A DNA stretch of 64,000 nt from Himantopus leucocephalus (lineage: Eukaryota; Chordata; Aves; Charadriiformes; Recurvirostridae), in assembly GCA_003993805.1 (NCBI GenBank), contig RSEF01000031.1, positions 17,370,144 through 17,434,143 on the forward strand, read 5' to 3'. Shown piece after piece: positions 25,265 to 38,232 of this stretch. Position numbers and translations under genes: made by a program. The notes beneath the pieces were generated by a model, which made no database searches, had not been told where the DNA came from, and saw nothing but the letters and a program-made list of their open reading frames with translations. Every line of letters begins with the position of its first letter. Within the stretch, counting starts at the first letter, position 1.

Positions 25265-25350
25265 AGGTATCCAATATTGGCCACTGGTGGACACAGGATA
25301 ATGGGGCAGATGGACCTTTGCACCAGTATAGCACTTGTTACATATCTACG
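25265..25350 (+). mobile_element. Ancient L3/CR1-type LINE 3' tail
   Basis: The string TTGGCCACTGGTGGACACAG, then GATAATGGGGCAGATGGACC and TTTGCACCAGTATAGCAC, matches word for word the widely conserved amniote L3-type 3' end, in which a 'GGCCACTG..GGA.ACAGGATACTGGGC.AGATGGACC' line is followed by a 'CAGTATGGC' ending. It is old and diverged, and its 5' limit cannot be placed. The family is recalled from general knowledge, not from a search. Confidence 0.6.
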
Positions 25351-28300
25351 CTCTTAAATTGCTGCTGGAATTGTCCCACTCTTCACAGGTATGTACATCA
25401 TATGTGCACCCAGTGTGGAACAGGGCATCTTAATAAATTACTGGTAACATGGAAGAAATGTCAGTATTTTTTATGCTGTCAGTGGGAACTACACACCCAA
25501 ATGTCTTAAAAGTGTCACCCAAGTAAGAATTTTTTAAAACATGCTATGTCTCTGCCATGCATGATGCATTTTTTCTATAATGAGTCTGTCTACTCAGAAG
25601 GAAACAGTTCTAGACTAAGAAAGGCCTTGTGAATCCTAGAAGTAATGTAACTTCAGGGGAATATTTACATTCAAATGGCACACTCTGCTTTGTGAATTTG
25701 TGTAATGCTTGAAAATCAATATGTCACTTTGTCTTGATAAAGGCTAAGTGCAGATAATGGATTAATTGGATTATTGGGCTGTAATGAAAATGGTCCCAGG
25801 AGAGAACAGATGCACAAAAGATGCATGCAAGATTTGGGACTACCCAGCAACAACTGAAAATACTTTTAGTTTTGGCATGCAGATCATGATCTGACTTTTT
25901 AATGTAGTGATCCAGCATATGGTTTACAGTGGAGTCTTGGACAGATAATCACTACGGGTTGGTGATTTTCTTGGATATCAAGGAAGATGCATAACTTCTC
26001 CCAGTATCATTCAGTGTATGAATATTTCAGCCTTCCTGGATTATCACCTTAGCTTTACTGGTGACAGGTATGTCACAGTAAGCATTCTTTTCCTCATTTT
26101 AAGTAATTCAGACTTTGTAACCTGCAGATGAAATGACAGAAGTCATTTAAAAACATTTACCAATGCTGTTTCCAGGTTTATTGTTTTTAATTTATGATCT
26201 GTGGACTATTTCTATGAGAATCACGTGCAGCGACAGAAAAGCAAGCCACTTGTCAGTGGGCTTAAATTCCCTCTAAATGAACTGCACGTTTATTAACTGC
26301 ACTGGAAAAGACAAGGGAGATCTGCAAATCAAAAAATCAATTAGGATCAATTTGTGCCATCTCAAATAGAACTTTATAAACACTTAACCTTCTCCTAAAG
26401 CAGCCCCTGTTTTATAAAAAGGGCCAAGGAAGTGGTTTACCAATTAATTCAATACTACTGTAACTGCAGAGAAGCAGGAAAGGGTACACTGCTTTTGTTA
26501 AACATTGCTCAATATAAGCAACTGCATACGGAAATTTATGCCTTCCCTGTTTTAGCTTTCAATGCATAAAACAACACAAACGTTCATGACCTAATGTCTG
26601 GACAAGGAACTTTCATGCCGTCTCACTTCTCTCTTTCAGTTTGGAACTTGTGGGGTTTTTTTCTTCACACTACCTCAAAATACCATAACACAGAGAAGAA
26701 GGAAGAAAAATGAATTTAGACAGCTTATGTAATATAAAATATTTCTTTATGCCTTTTGACATACCAAATGTATGCAGGGCCAAATTCTAAGCCTTGTTAA
26801 ATGTGAAGGCAGATTGAATAATAATTTTAATTTTTAAAAAAATCATTAATTATTTATATGCAGAGAAATTTCCACATTGGTCAGATGAATTACTCATAAT
26901 GAATAATTCATCCAGCTCCATTAAATAATTTTAAATCATCAAAACCTCTATGCCAGGCTGCCCAAATATCCCTTCTAAGATCCTGATCACTCTAAAATAA
27001 TGTGATCATCTGCACTACTAGTTCTGAATATTTAAAACATACTTTTAAAATTCTGTCCCTATTTAAGGACAGAATAGGCCAGTATGGAATCAGGAACTGC
27101 ATGTATATAAATCAGGCTCTTTCCACTGAGGTGAAATAACTTGAACTCTCAGGAAGTGAAGAACTCTCTTCATTTTTAAATGTGCATCCTCATTTGTGTC
27201 ACCAGAACTGCTGGATCATAGTACAGATGTTCTTGGTCATTCAGTTCAGTTGTGTGTAGCCACACAGTTGTGTGTTTCCTTGTTTCTTCAGGGAAATCTA
27301 TCTATTCTCTTCTACCTGAGTAAAATTACCCCAGGAAAAGTATTTAATACTCTGTCTGGCAGGTTAAGGGGCACCTTGCTGAGAAGCTGAATTTAGTGTA
27401 GACAGCCTCAGCAGCACATGTAATGTGTGGCAACTGGTAGGATCAGGCCCGTTTTTTTTCTGTCAGGAGACCAACTAACCCCAAGAATTACGACATTTCA
27501 TTTAAAAATATATCGAAGCTAAGCCATTAGATTAGTAAACAGTTCCTGTTTGCTGGCAAAGTAGTCTTTTCAAACTTACTCAGCAATTTGTGTCAGATGC
27601 TGAATGTTTATGCTCATAATCTCAAATTCCTGTTTATTTTCAGTGAGTCAGCTCTTTTTTCTTTTTTTGCCATAAAAACTCATAGTTTCACAGGGCTCAG
27701 GTTCCCTAGACATTGTACTTCTCAAGAGCAACAGGACATAAGTCACTTCTCGTCTTCCTCAATGCTGAGGTCATGAAAAACACTGATCACTTGTTCCTCT
27801 CCTGTTTCCTTCACACTGAACGTCCTTTAGCGCATACCTGACTATTAATGGCTTACTTCACAAATATGAGAAGTACAAAAGCCATTCCCTTCTTGTCTTG
27901 CAGAAGAATTTGGTGTGAAGGAAATCAGGAAGCTGAACAGTATGTGGCAACACATGTATTTTTGAAAGGTTGGCTAGCACGACTCAGTGAAGTAAACTCT
28001 GTATGACCATGAAGCCACTGGGGTTATATATTCTCCTATCATCCTCTATCAGTTCAAGCATTTTGTCTCTGTATTTTGCTGGTGTGAACAGTCTTTTCTC
28101 TTTTTTGACAATGAACAGAGTCCTGGCCTGATTTTATATGAGGAAATCTCCCTGAGGACTATGCAGACGCACAGAAGATGGGGCTATTGTTTGCTGTGAC
28201 ATGACAATACCAGACCAGTGGAATACACAGCTGCGAGCCACAGGGCACTGCTGTTCCTGCGTTGTAATCTCCTCCAGTGGAGTTTTGCAGTGCACAGGGG

Positions 28301-31300
28301 AAAAATCACTCTTTTCAAAGAGGCTTAAGATATGGTAGCTTATATACTTACACAGGGTCCAAGAACTCAAACATTGCCAAAAAAGTTAGGTGAAGTGGTC
28401 CTGTCTTATGCAGTACCAGCTGTGTGCTGAGGGCTAGCGTTGCACTGAAGTACGAGGCATACAGGTCGTGCTAGGCAGACCGGTCCTAATGAATTAAACA
28501 GCGCTGTGGGATGTGCCTCGGCAGTGGCACTGGATGTTGTTAGACTGTTAGCATCATCCTCTGCAAGGTTTTGGTCCAAGACAACAAATAGGCTCCCAAA
28601 ATTTCCTAGACATGGTAATTTCCAGTTGTGGTCACCACGTTTGGGACGGCAAGTGAGGTGAATAGGCTGTGGGATCTCCTAAAAGGATTGGCCTTTGTGC
28701 CAGAAAAAAGATTTCTGTTACACTTAATTTACCAGGATAGATTTAATCACTAAGTTGAGCTCTTACCTGAATGATTTCTGTAATTGTGATCTTCATATCT
28801 AATGATTACAATAGCTGACATCTGCAAATGATTCTATGGCCCCTAAACCTGCTCCAGAGGATGCACAGCACAGCAGGTTAGAACCCATCACTGTAATGCC
28901 TTGCTGCCTGCAAGTCTCCTGACTTAACCCTGGATTAAATCCAACTTTTCCATCTTCCTTCTGAGGCTGACGCAAATGATGTAAGACTTTCTCTCTCCAC
29001 CAGCACCTTCCAGTGGAACACCGGAACTGATAGCTGCACAGGTGGGAGTTGGGAGCCCCAGCACACGGCTTTCTGGACACTTAACACAGGAAAATTGAAC
29101 TTGCCTTTGGAAAAAAATAGAAGCACTGACAAGTTCTTGTGCTTTTGGAATGAAATTTAAAACTTATTTTTCCTGGATGAGAAGAGAGGACAAATACATT
29201 CAACAGCAGCTCAAATCCAAAGAAGCCAATAAGAGTTTTGTTGTTGATATTTTTATGAGCACACTACATATATGAAACAAACCATTCTTATAAAAATTGG
29301 TTGGATGATTGGGGTTTTTTTTTTCCAAATTTTACTCTTCAGATACAATTGTAGCAAACGCTCTTTTAACAACCTGTCATGTCAGAATGCACCAAAGGGG
29401 TGCAAGTTTCAGAAAAGGCGAATAGCATGTATGCAGTCATCTTTAGACATTGCATCATTCACCTAAATCAACAAGGGTCCTATTGAAATAAATAACTTTT
29501 ATAAAATATTAGAAAAGGACTACCTTATTCTTTGTGCACTTTGAGAGTGTCTTGTTATTTAAGCACTTGGGCAATGATCTGTTCCTAATGTTTTCCACTC
29601 TTGTTTTTTACCCTCTGTGTTTCCCTTCCATTCTTTAACCCTACACCAGACCACAGTAAAATAAAATTGAAAAGGAGAGGTGCCCATGGAACAAAAGGGA
29701 AAACAAAATGCCGTGGGTGTGGAGGACAGTGGATTCAGCTGTAATTTAGTGCAGTTCCCAGCCTCATCTTTCTAGACTGCCCAGCAAGAGGCTGCATTGC
29801 CCAACTCGTCGTGTTTCAATGAAAGAGAAACCCATGACTGTTGCAACCAGGAAATGTGGACATAACGGAGATACTAAGTAAACCTGAATATTAGTCATTC
29901 TCCGTATTAGACACGTTGCAGGCAAGGTCGCACAAGCGTTATTCTTTTGTCTTGACAGGGTCTACGACAATCAGGCAAGATGGGTTTTTTTGGTCAGTGC
30001 AAAAAATGAAACAGCCGTTTACACAAACACATTGAAAAGAAACATGTTGAGCCTGTAGCGTGGTGGTATCCTGTGAACAGAGAATGGGTTTATTGCAAGG
30101 AAGGGGAATTGCAGAGAATTACAGAAGGGCAGATTCAGATAGGTGTGGGTATCTTCCTCCTCCAGTTCCTACCATTATCATGCTTCTAATGCCCATGAAG
30201 AGACATTAATCCTGTATTCAAGAATTGTCTCTTAACATAGAAAAATCTGGACAATGAACTGTCTATGGACTACATCAAGACCACTGCATACTTTGAAAAA
30301 GAAACTGTCATTATTGGAAGTAGCAGTAGCTGGATATATGGAAGACTGAACTGGTTAAATTCAATTAAAAAGAGCTCCTATTGTAGGCGAGGGCTCTGTA
30401 GCATGAACCAAGGAGGAGAAAGGCAGAGTTAGCTGGATAATTTGAGCAGGGTGGACATGGCAAGGAGACGGATGGAAAAAGGCATCAACAGGTGTGGGAC
30501 CTCATACAGTTGTGGTGGTACACATGGGTTCTTCCCACTGTGGTGGGAAAGGAGGGGGTGGGTGCCACTGCAGGCCATGGGACCATCTGCCTGCTGCATG
30601 CTGGGGAGGTATACATGAGAGGCAGCGAGAAGACAAGCTGCGAAGGCGGTACAGCTGAGCCTGTGCACCTGCTTTGCATCCCAGTCCGCTGCTAAGGCTC
30701 TTGTAGGAGCCTTTGCTTTCAGACCAATTTTTTTCTCACTCTTATGTTCCCCTATTAGCAGCAATTTACTTTCCATGATCTCCCACTTTCCCAAGAGAGG
30801 CATATAGCTGAATTCCATGGTTTTATTAAAAAAAAAGAACTCCAAAAGACTTTTAAAAACATGAATATATAAATCTTTTTGTCAGTTCAGTGAATACTAT
30901 TGTTCAGGGACAAGAAATTTGGGGCAAACAGAAGATAGGCTGTACATGTTTATTTAGCCATTGGTTTTTGATACCTTCATTTTTAGGCCCTGAAGATATG
31001 TGCAAATGGTCCTCCCAGTAATGCACTTCACATAAAGACATTGACTAAATCAGTGCCAGTTAGGATTAGAAGCCAGGACTTCTAAAATCCTGATCTCCAT
31101 ATTTAACTACCTCTTACTATCTATTTCCTCCTTTTTGGAACAAATGATCACAGAAGATCTACGCATTTTGCACATGATGTAAAAATTGTGAAAATATATG
31201 GGATTTGTATTGAACTGATATGCGAGGAGTATATGGGCAAAATTTGGCTTGCTTACCTTAGCATTCCTGCTAAGCTTGACTCCTCGAATCCTCTGCTCTC

Positions 31301-32320
31301 TTAATTGACACTACAATACAAAATGTCCCTTTTGTTTAAAAGTCATTAGTACATCAACTTAACTGAAGTAAGCATGAATGAAACAGAAGCTTATATTTTC
31401 CTGCGAAAGCGAGTGACCATCAGTAATTTCTGAGTAATGAAATGGGTAGGTTTCATGATGGAGAGAACTCAGGCAGAACTAACCACAAGTATGCGTCATT
31501 TATTATTCACTGTGAAGCTGAGAGGGGAAAGCTCGTCTGCCTTTCGTATTTGAAAGCTAAAGGTCACATTCAAAGTATTTTCAAGTTATTAGTAAAATTA
31601 ATGTTCTTACATCTGCTATAACCCCCCAAACATATAAACACTCTGCTTTGAATATGTATGTCAAAATATACAGTTCTTGCCATTACCAATGTAATCCAAG
31701 CATTTCAGGGTGCTGAAAAGCATCCGATTTGGAGTTGCTTATCTTTCTAATTGAACTGCAAACAGGTTTCTGCCAGGATGGTACTATCAACTAATGACTC
31801 TAAAAAGCATAAAGCTACTGAATTACTGACTGTAATTTAAATTCCACTTAGAAAACAGGTAGAAATTCCGTTATAAATCTGTTCTTGGTTAAAATAATTT
31901 TTTTGTTGTTAATTTGTGATTTGAAAGTTAAAAGAATTTTCTCAAACTTGATTTTTTTGCTGACATATATAATGTTTATTAAGATGCTACATTATTTTAT
32001 CCTTGGACAGGCGCGCCTTTTTTACTTCTTAGGCTGCAACCTAACAGTGTCCTTCCCCTGCTATTTCCTCTATTGCAATAGTTTGGACTGTTTTCACCCT
32101 AACAGTTCAACTATCACAATTCAAAATAGCAGAGTTTACAAAAGGGTATCAGCTTGTCTTTATTTGTATCTCGTCTCATTAAATTTGACAAGTGCTTTTA
32201 TTTCCAGACTAAGAATCTCAGGACAGGCATACAGCACGTATGTGGGGCTTAATATTAGAAACTCAGCAATACTGATAACTTGACATCAGGGAGTCTCACA
32301 ACACTTTTATCTGAAAAATC

Positions 32321-32370
32321 AAACAAACAAACAAACACCCCCCAAGAACCCCAAACAAACAAACAAAAAA
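32321..32370. repeat. (AAAC)n microsatellite, interrupted
   Basis: AAACAAACAAACAAACA, a C-rich interruption (CCCCCCAAGAACCCC), then AAACAAACAAACAAAAAA. Confidence 0.9.
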
Positions 32371-33767
32371 CCAGCCAGAAACCCTCTACAGTTTTATGGT
32401 CTAAAAATTAAATTAAGTCCATTCATTATGGAAAGGTTACTTAGACTGCATATCCCCCTGAGATTCTGGCCTCTTTACCAATTACTCTGGTGATTTGCAG
32501 TGAAATGGACACTGCTGTCTGGATACACGGTTCAGACTACCATCCTTATTTCATCAAGAACACTAAAAATCAGCCAGATGGCTGCTTATTATAAGCTTTT
32601 TAGGAATTTGAACCCAAAGTGAGAAACGGAGTGTGCTTTTCTCCATTTTCCAAGAGCATGAGCTGCTTACATACTGTGAAAATGCAGGACAAAACACCTA
32701 TAACATTTTCCTCCAGTGTCGTAGGCATTTCCTTGCCTTACTCTTTAAGGTAAGAAGTTTATTCAGGAATAAATGCCAGTGTCACTTCCTTTGATAAGGA
32801 ATATAATTGCTTCTGTTTAGAAACAGGGAAGCACCAAAGTGCCTCCACATGGGGCAGCAGGAGAACAGCTCTGCTCTCGGAGCACGGCACTGTCAGGATC
32901 ATCCTTGCTGGGCTTTGCACAGGCAACTGGCTGCAAAGGTAAGGCAACTCTTCCTGCTCTGCTCCTTCGTTCCAAACCGTTAACTCCCATCCCAAACCAA
33001 AGCCTCACTAGGCTTTGAGAAAAACACCTGCAATGACACTGACCGAGTACACCGGGGCTAACATTTAAAATCTAAGGTATATTCAGCTGGACTCCACAAT
33101 GCCTAGCACAATATGTATATAACAGCCAAATTCAAAGAGGTAATGAGCGTACTGTGGCTCTTCTGTTATTTTAAGAGAACTTCAGGTAGCAGCCTGCCTG
33201 TCAGAGAAAGGTGTGAGATAGGCAAGAGCTGAATGAAAGGCCACACGTTCATCCCACGACTGCAGAATTCCGTATGTTCAGGCAGCCAGTACCCACCATC
33301 CCTGGATCCAGAGTCTGGAGACTGTTGGGATGGGAGAAAGGAGAAGCCAGGACGGAGAGACTCCATGTGCTGTGCCCAGGAGGATGTGCTCAGCCATCAA
33401 GATAGGCCAGCCCATTCATTCCCCATCCCCAAAAAGATGAGGTGGGCAGGATCCCTTTGCCTGGCTGCTGGCGTTCCTTTCTTACGTCGTTTTTTCACCA
33501 GGGCACTTCTGCTTGACAAGGCTTGCCTCAATCCTCGAGTTCATAAATTTTCAGACTTTGAGTCTGTTTAAGCCTACAAATGTCTTTGAGTTGCAAAACA
33601 TATTTAAGAAAGACTTACAGGCTTAATTTGAAGACTTCCAAATAAACAAAAACACGATGATGTACCCAGCTATGTTTTTGCAATAGTTAAGCTGTTCACA
33701 CAGAAACGTTTCCTGTTCTTTCGAAATTTCTTCATAGTCAGCATCAAAGTTAACTTTGCCTTTTTTT

Positions 33768-33803
33768 ATTACCTATATTACCTGTATTACCTGTTACCTG
33801 TTA
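33768..33803. repeat. Short tandem repeat, about 10-bp unit
   Basis: ATTACCTAT, ATTACCTGT, ATTACCTGT and TACCTGTTA follow one another, i.e. four copies of a TTACCTGTA-like unit. Confidence 0.8.
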
Positions 33804-36800
33804 ACCTTCTAGGCCATCAGCAAGCCAGATCTCGGTCATTCTTTTTTCAAGCAAAATAATTGCAGCTTATTAGTCTTCTCATAAGAGGGGGAGGTTTATT
33901 TCCTCTAATATTCCCCCTCACCAAATCACTCTCTTTTAGGTTCTTTTCCTATTTCTACCACTTTTCCAAACATGGACATTGGCACTGAAAAATCTGGTTC
34001 TTTTTGCTCCCATCAATGCGGTACCAGGATAATACCTCTTCCTTAAGCCACCAGAGCCACAGATTATCCTCTCTGATCTAAAACACTGGGTTGCAGATCA
34101 GGCTGAACTGGGTTTCTTCTGTCACCTGTAGTCATTTGTAGTTCCTGTTCATTGTCACCACTTTCTAGGAGGAGGCAAACTCCACTTGGACTTACAGTCT
34201 TTTCCCTCAGATACAGTTGTGTGTGAACGTGGTGGGAGGTTTTTCAGAAGCCGTCTCCCATTACAACTGAAGAACAGCAAAGAAAAAAGGGGGTGAAAAC
34301 AAAAACAAAAAAAAGCCCAACAACTGAGAGTACTACAGGGAAGAGGAGAGGGAGGAGAAACTGTATCAGGGTGATAACAGCATTTATCTTTGACAATCAC
34401 AGACCATGTTTTAAAACCTAATTCCTCATTCTTCAGCTATCTACAAAGCATCATTTTACCAGATTGCTTCCGTGTAGCTGTTTTGCACATTTCAGTCTTT
34501 CAATATATGCAACACTGAAAACTTCCTTGAACGCTGAGTTGTTCTTCCTTTGTGGCCTGGTTTTGTAAGGGAACAACCCCTGCGCAACTATGCCATCTGC
34601 CTGTCTGCCTCCCAACTCCAATTTCAGTGCAACAGCCAGCTTTGAAAGAGGTGCGAAGGTCTCAAGGGTGGTATGTTCTTACAAGTTAATTGAAAATTGG
34701 CAGCCAAAGAGAGGAAAGCAGCCCAATTTAGTATCTCATGGTGAGTGAAAGACAGGCCCAACTCAGCATCTTCTCTATTTGAAGAGGCAGCAGCCATCTG
34801 GCCAGTGTCTAGGCATATTTTGGCTGGTTTGTCAGGACACATGTAGTTCTCAATCAGCCACAGGATGCACTGAAGCTCTTCTGTGTAAGATATGTGGGAA
34901 GGAGCTGAAGGTGAACCTGAGAAAGGGCAAGACTAGAGCCTGTAAAGCACACACCCAAGGGAAGCCAGACTTCATTCATCTTGCTGCTCCTCATCTTCCA
35001 GTAATTCCTTTTATAGAAATTACCACCTTTTTAATGAGGGCAAGGAAAGAGAACCACTGATAACTTTGGGGCTCAGTGCCAGATCACCAGTGGTTTTAGT
35101 TAGGTATTTTACAACAATAAGGAGGATCAGCACAGCCAAGACACTAGGAAATCCCATGAGATCCCGCAAAACTCAGTGAAGAGATGACAGCATTATACTA
35201 ATACACCTTTTCTGCCATCTTGTCCCAATGCACGGTCATTACCTCACACCATCCTTACCACATGTAAAAGATGGCTCTGCAGACTGCATGAAATATTTGA
35301 GCTGATAAAATTTTATACCAGCTTCCTATTAAATATCGTTCTTATTTATACTGGATGTGGTGCCTTTCTTTGTGCTTAGCAACATTGTCCCCAACCTATT
35401 TGTAACTTAGACACACACAGTTGTTTGCATCACTTTCAGATTAATACAGAACGAGGTTTTGAAATGCCGTGACCTGAGAAAACTGATGGCAAATCACAAG
35501 GGATTTTGAAGTGGAACCCTGCACACTTACATTATTATTCCTACACTCTTAAAAGCAGCATTTAATAAAAGTTAGTTCTGCAGCAAGTTCAGGCATTGTT
35601 CTGTGAAGGCTGTCTTCTGTATTTTCAAGAACAAGCCAAAATACCTTCTTATAAAGTGGTTCCAAAACAGCATAGGTTGTAAGAAAGAGTGTGATTTTGT
35701 GTTGTACACATCTGAGACAGAGACTCTGCCATGGTAGATTCACATCTGCTGCCAGCTGGGCTCTTTTATTGAACGTTAGAATAACAGCAGAAGCTGGAAC
35801 AGCAACAGGGAAGCAACTTGTCAAGACAGAGCAGACATAGATGAATATAACTCAACAAAACTTGAAAACAAAGTAAGCATTGTTGCAAAAGCAATGGGAG
35901 AATGTGTCTGTTGGGCAACTGATATGTGACAGTAAAATGTCAGAAAACTTGCTTTGTCTGAGACTGCAGAGAAAGACATGATATGATTTCTGTGGGACTG
36001 TTTATCTGAAAACAGAAAACAAAAAAATCAGAAGTTGTAAAACAATGGGGGAAAAGAAGCCCTTGTCATTAACATCTAAGGGTAGCTCTCTGGAGAAGAA
36101 AATTTATGCAATGCCTTTGTCCTAGAGGATTTGAATACTTAGACAACACCACAGTGGGAGTCAGTGACTTTATATAAAAAAATTAAAAATAAAAATGGCA
36201 AGCTAGTCAGTTAGACACGCAAACACATCCACACAGTAGAAATGAGCATTAGATATCTGAAAAAGGTTTTCATAGTAACTAGTGAAATGTGCCTGGAGGC
36301 ACCTGAGCCAACCAGTAGGAAGGAACAAGGTCTGGATCACAAAAGGGAGATTGGTTCCCAGCCACAGGCTGCAGGGTAGGGCCAGTCTCCACTCAGCCGG
36401 GTCTCCCAGCGCTCCTCAGTCAGTGACTCAGGTAATGTCTAAACCACCTTAGCTGTCTTCCGCACAAAATCCAGAAGGTTCTCCTGTCAGAGAACACACC
36501 TTTCCCTTGGCCTTTGCACACAGTGATGGAAAGGGCAGAGCACTCACCTGATCGACCATGGTGTTTACCCTAGTTCTCTGGAGAGCACCCTAAATGGTGG
36601 TTTAGTCTCCGTCTCCTTGTTCATTCGGTATTTTTGCAAAGAACACCTATGGCTCACAGCTTTGGGCTCTCTCCAGGGAGGGGACGGGGCACAGCTTTCT
36701 CAGTCAGAGAGGAAGAAGGTTTAAACCTGGATTTCCCCGATATTGTATGAATGCTTCAGTCACCATCCCTGCCTGCCACCACCAACTCTTTCCCAGAGTG

Positions 36801-37010
36801 TGGTGGGGTTTGTAAATGCAGTAGCAAGGAAACATGTAGTTTAGTTTATTAACCCAGCCAAAGCGTAGGCTAGAGCAAGGTGCCAGGACTTGGCTTTCTT
36901 TTCAGCAGCTGTGTATATATGCTTAGTGGCAGAAACAGAAATATTAACAGATTTTGGGACATATTACAGCTGTCTAGCTTAACTATCACAGCTGCAATAG
37001 CAGTTAAATT

Positions 37011-37050
37011 TTAAATTATTTTCTACCCTAGTTAAATTATTTTCTACCCT
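37011..37050. repeat. Direct duplication, 19 bp, 21-bp period
   Basis: TTAAATTATTTTCTACCCT occurs at 37011-37029 and again, identical, at 37032-37050. Confidence 0.9.
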
Positions 37051-38205
37051 GAACTGCCATCCCTGGGGTCCCTACCCCATCACTGAAGATAGTGTAAACC
37101 CAAAGCAAACCCAAAGTACGACCAGTCTGATTTCAGCCTTTCCCAGCCAAACCAGGTACCACCAGGACTCCAGCTACTGCAATGTTGAAGGTTTCATGAA
37201 TGCTGATGTATGTCACTATGTATTGGGGAGTGACAACTAAGCAGGTGCTTGTGATTTACCTCAGAGTGAAAGGGCTCACTAGATGTTCTTTCTTATCAGT
37301 GGCTACGGCCAACACCCTGGATTTCACACCCTGAGCAACATCCTGGTGCCAAGTGTTTGCTCCCATTACACCCCTGTGAGAGACCCCTGTAAGCTAGGTT
37401 TGAAGGAGAAAATTGGCACACAGAAGTCACTTCCAACTAGCCAGGCTACAGATCCGCTGTGTAACTGTCTGCGTTTCCAACACACGTGTTATTTTCAAAG
37501 GATGTAGGAGTCCTCTGTGTCTGCCCCGAAAGCAGGAGAGGCCGTGCTGTTTCCTGTGCCTGGGGAATCTTCAAAGGCAGATTGCAGAGACTTTGAGTCA
37601 GGCATCTCCTTCACAACGAATCACATGCTTGGGTGGAACCTATTAGTCACTTGTGTCACCAGTTCTAGCATGGGTCAAAAAGTTGAGCTCAGTGAAGTAC
37701 TTTGTAAATATAAATATTCCCTAATAGGAAAACAACAGCTTCCGTTCCTCTATAGAAATTGTAAACAAGAAAATAAAATAGCTTCTTGAGAAACTTGCTA
37801 CATCCACCTTTGGTATTTCTGAAGCACGTGCTGTCAGTGTAACCAGTTGGATGATTTCCCCATACAGCATCCAAAACACATTTCCAGCAACAGCTGCTCT
37901 TCACTTACTAGTGAAAGGCAGTTGTAGTCTCAGTGGACTCTGCACAGGCCACACAAACAACCTCATCAGTTTTGCTGTCTTTCCTTTATGATATCAATAG
38001 CTAAGAAAGAAATAGATCTATGTCCCGTGTGATCAGAAAAGAGTGCGAAGAAGGTAGGGCAAAATATATTTTTCTATTTATTTTAAACTACTCTACTGGA
38101 AAACAGAGTTACCCATATATAGCAGGGTTGGTTTGGTTTTTTCCCAAAGCAATAGAAGTTGGAGAAGCTGCCAGCAGCAGCCGTTCTGTTCCTTGAAACA
38201 CATTT

Positions 38206-38232
38206 TTTCAATGTATTTTCAATACATTGAAA
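38206..38232. repeat. Perfect inverted repeat, 12-bp arms, 3-base loop
   Basis: TTTCAATGTATT (38206-38217), loop TTC, then AATACATTGAAA (38221-38232). The hairpin is A/T-rich. It is too short for a pre-miRNA, and no transcription unit is evident around it. Confidence 0.9.
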
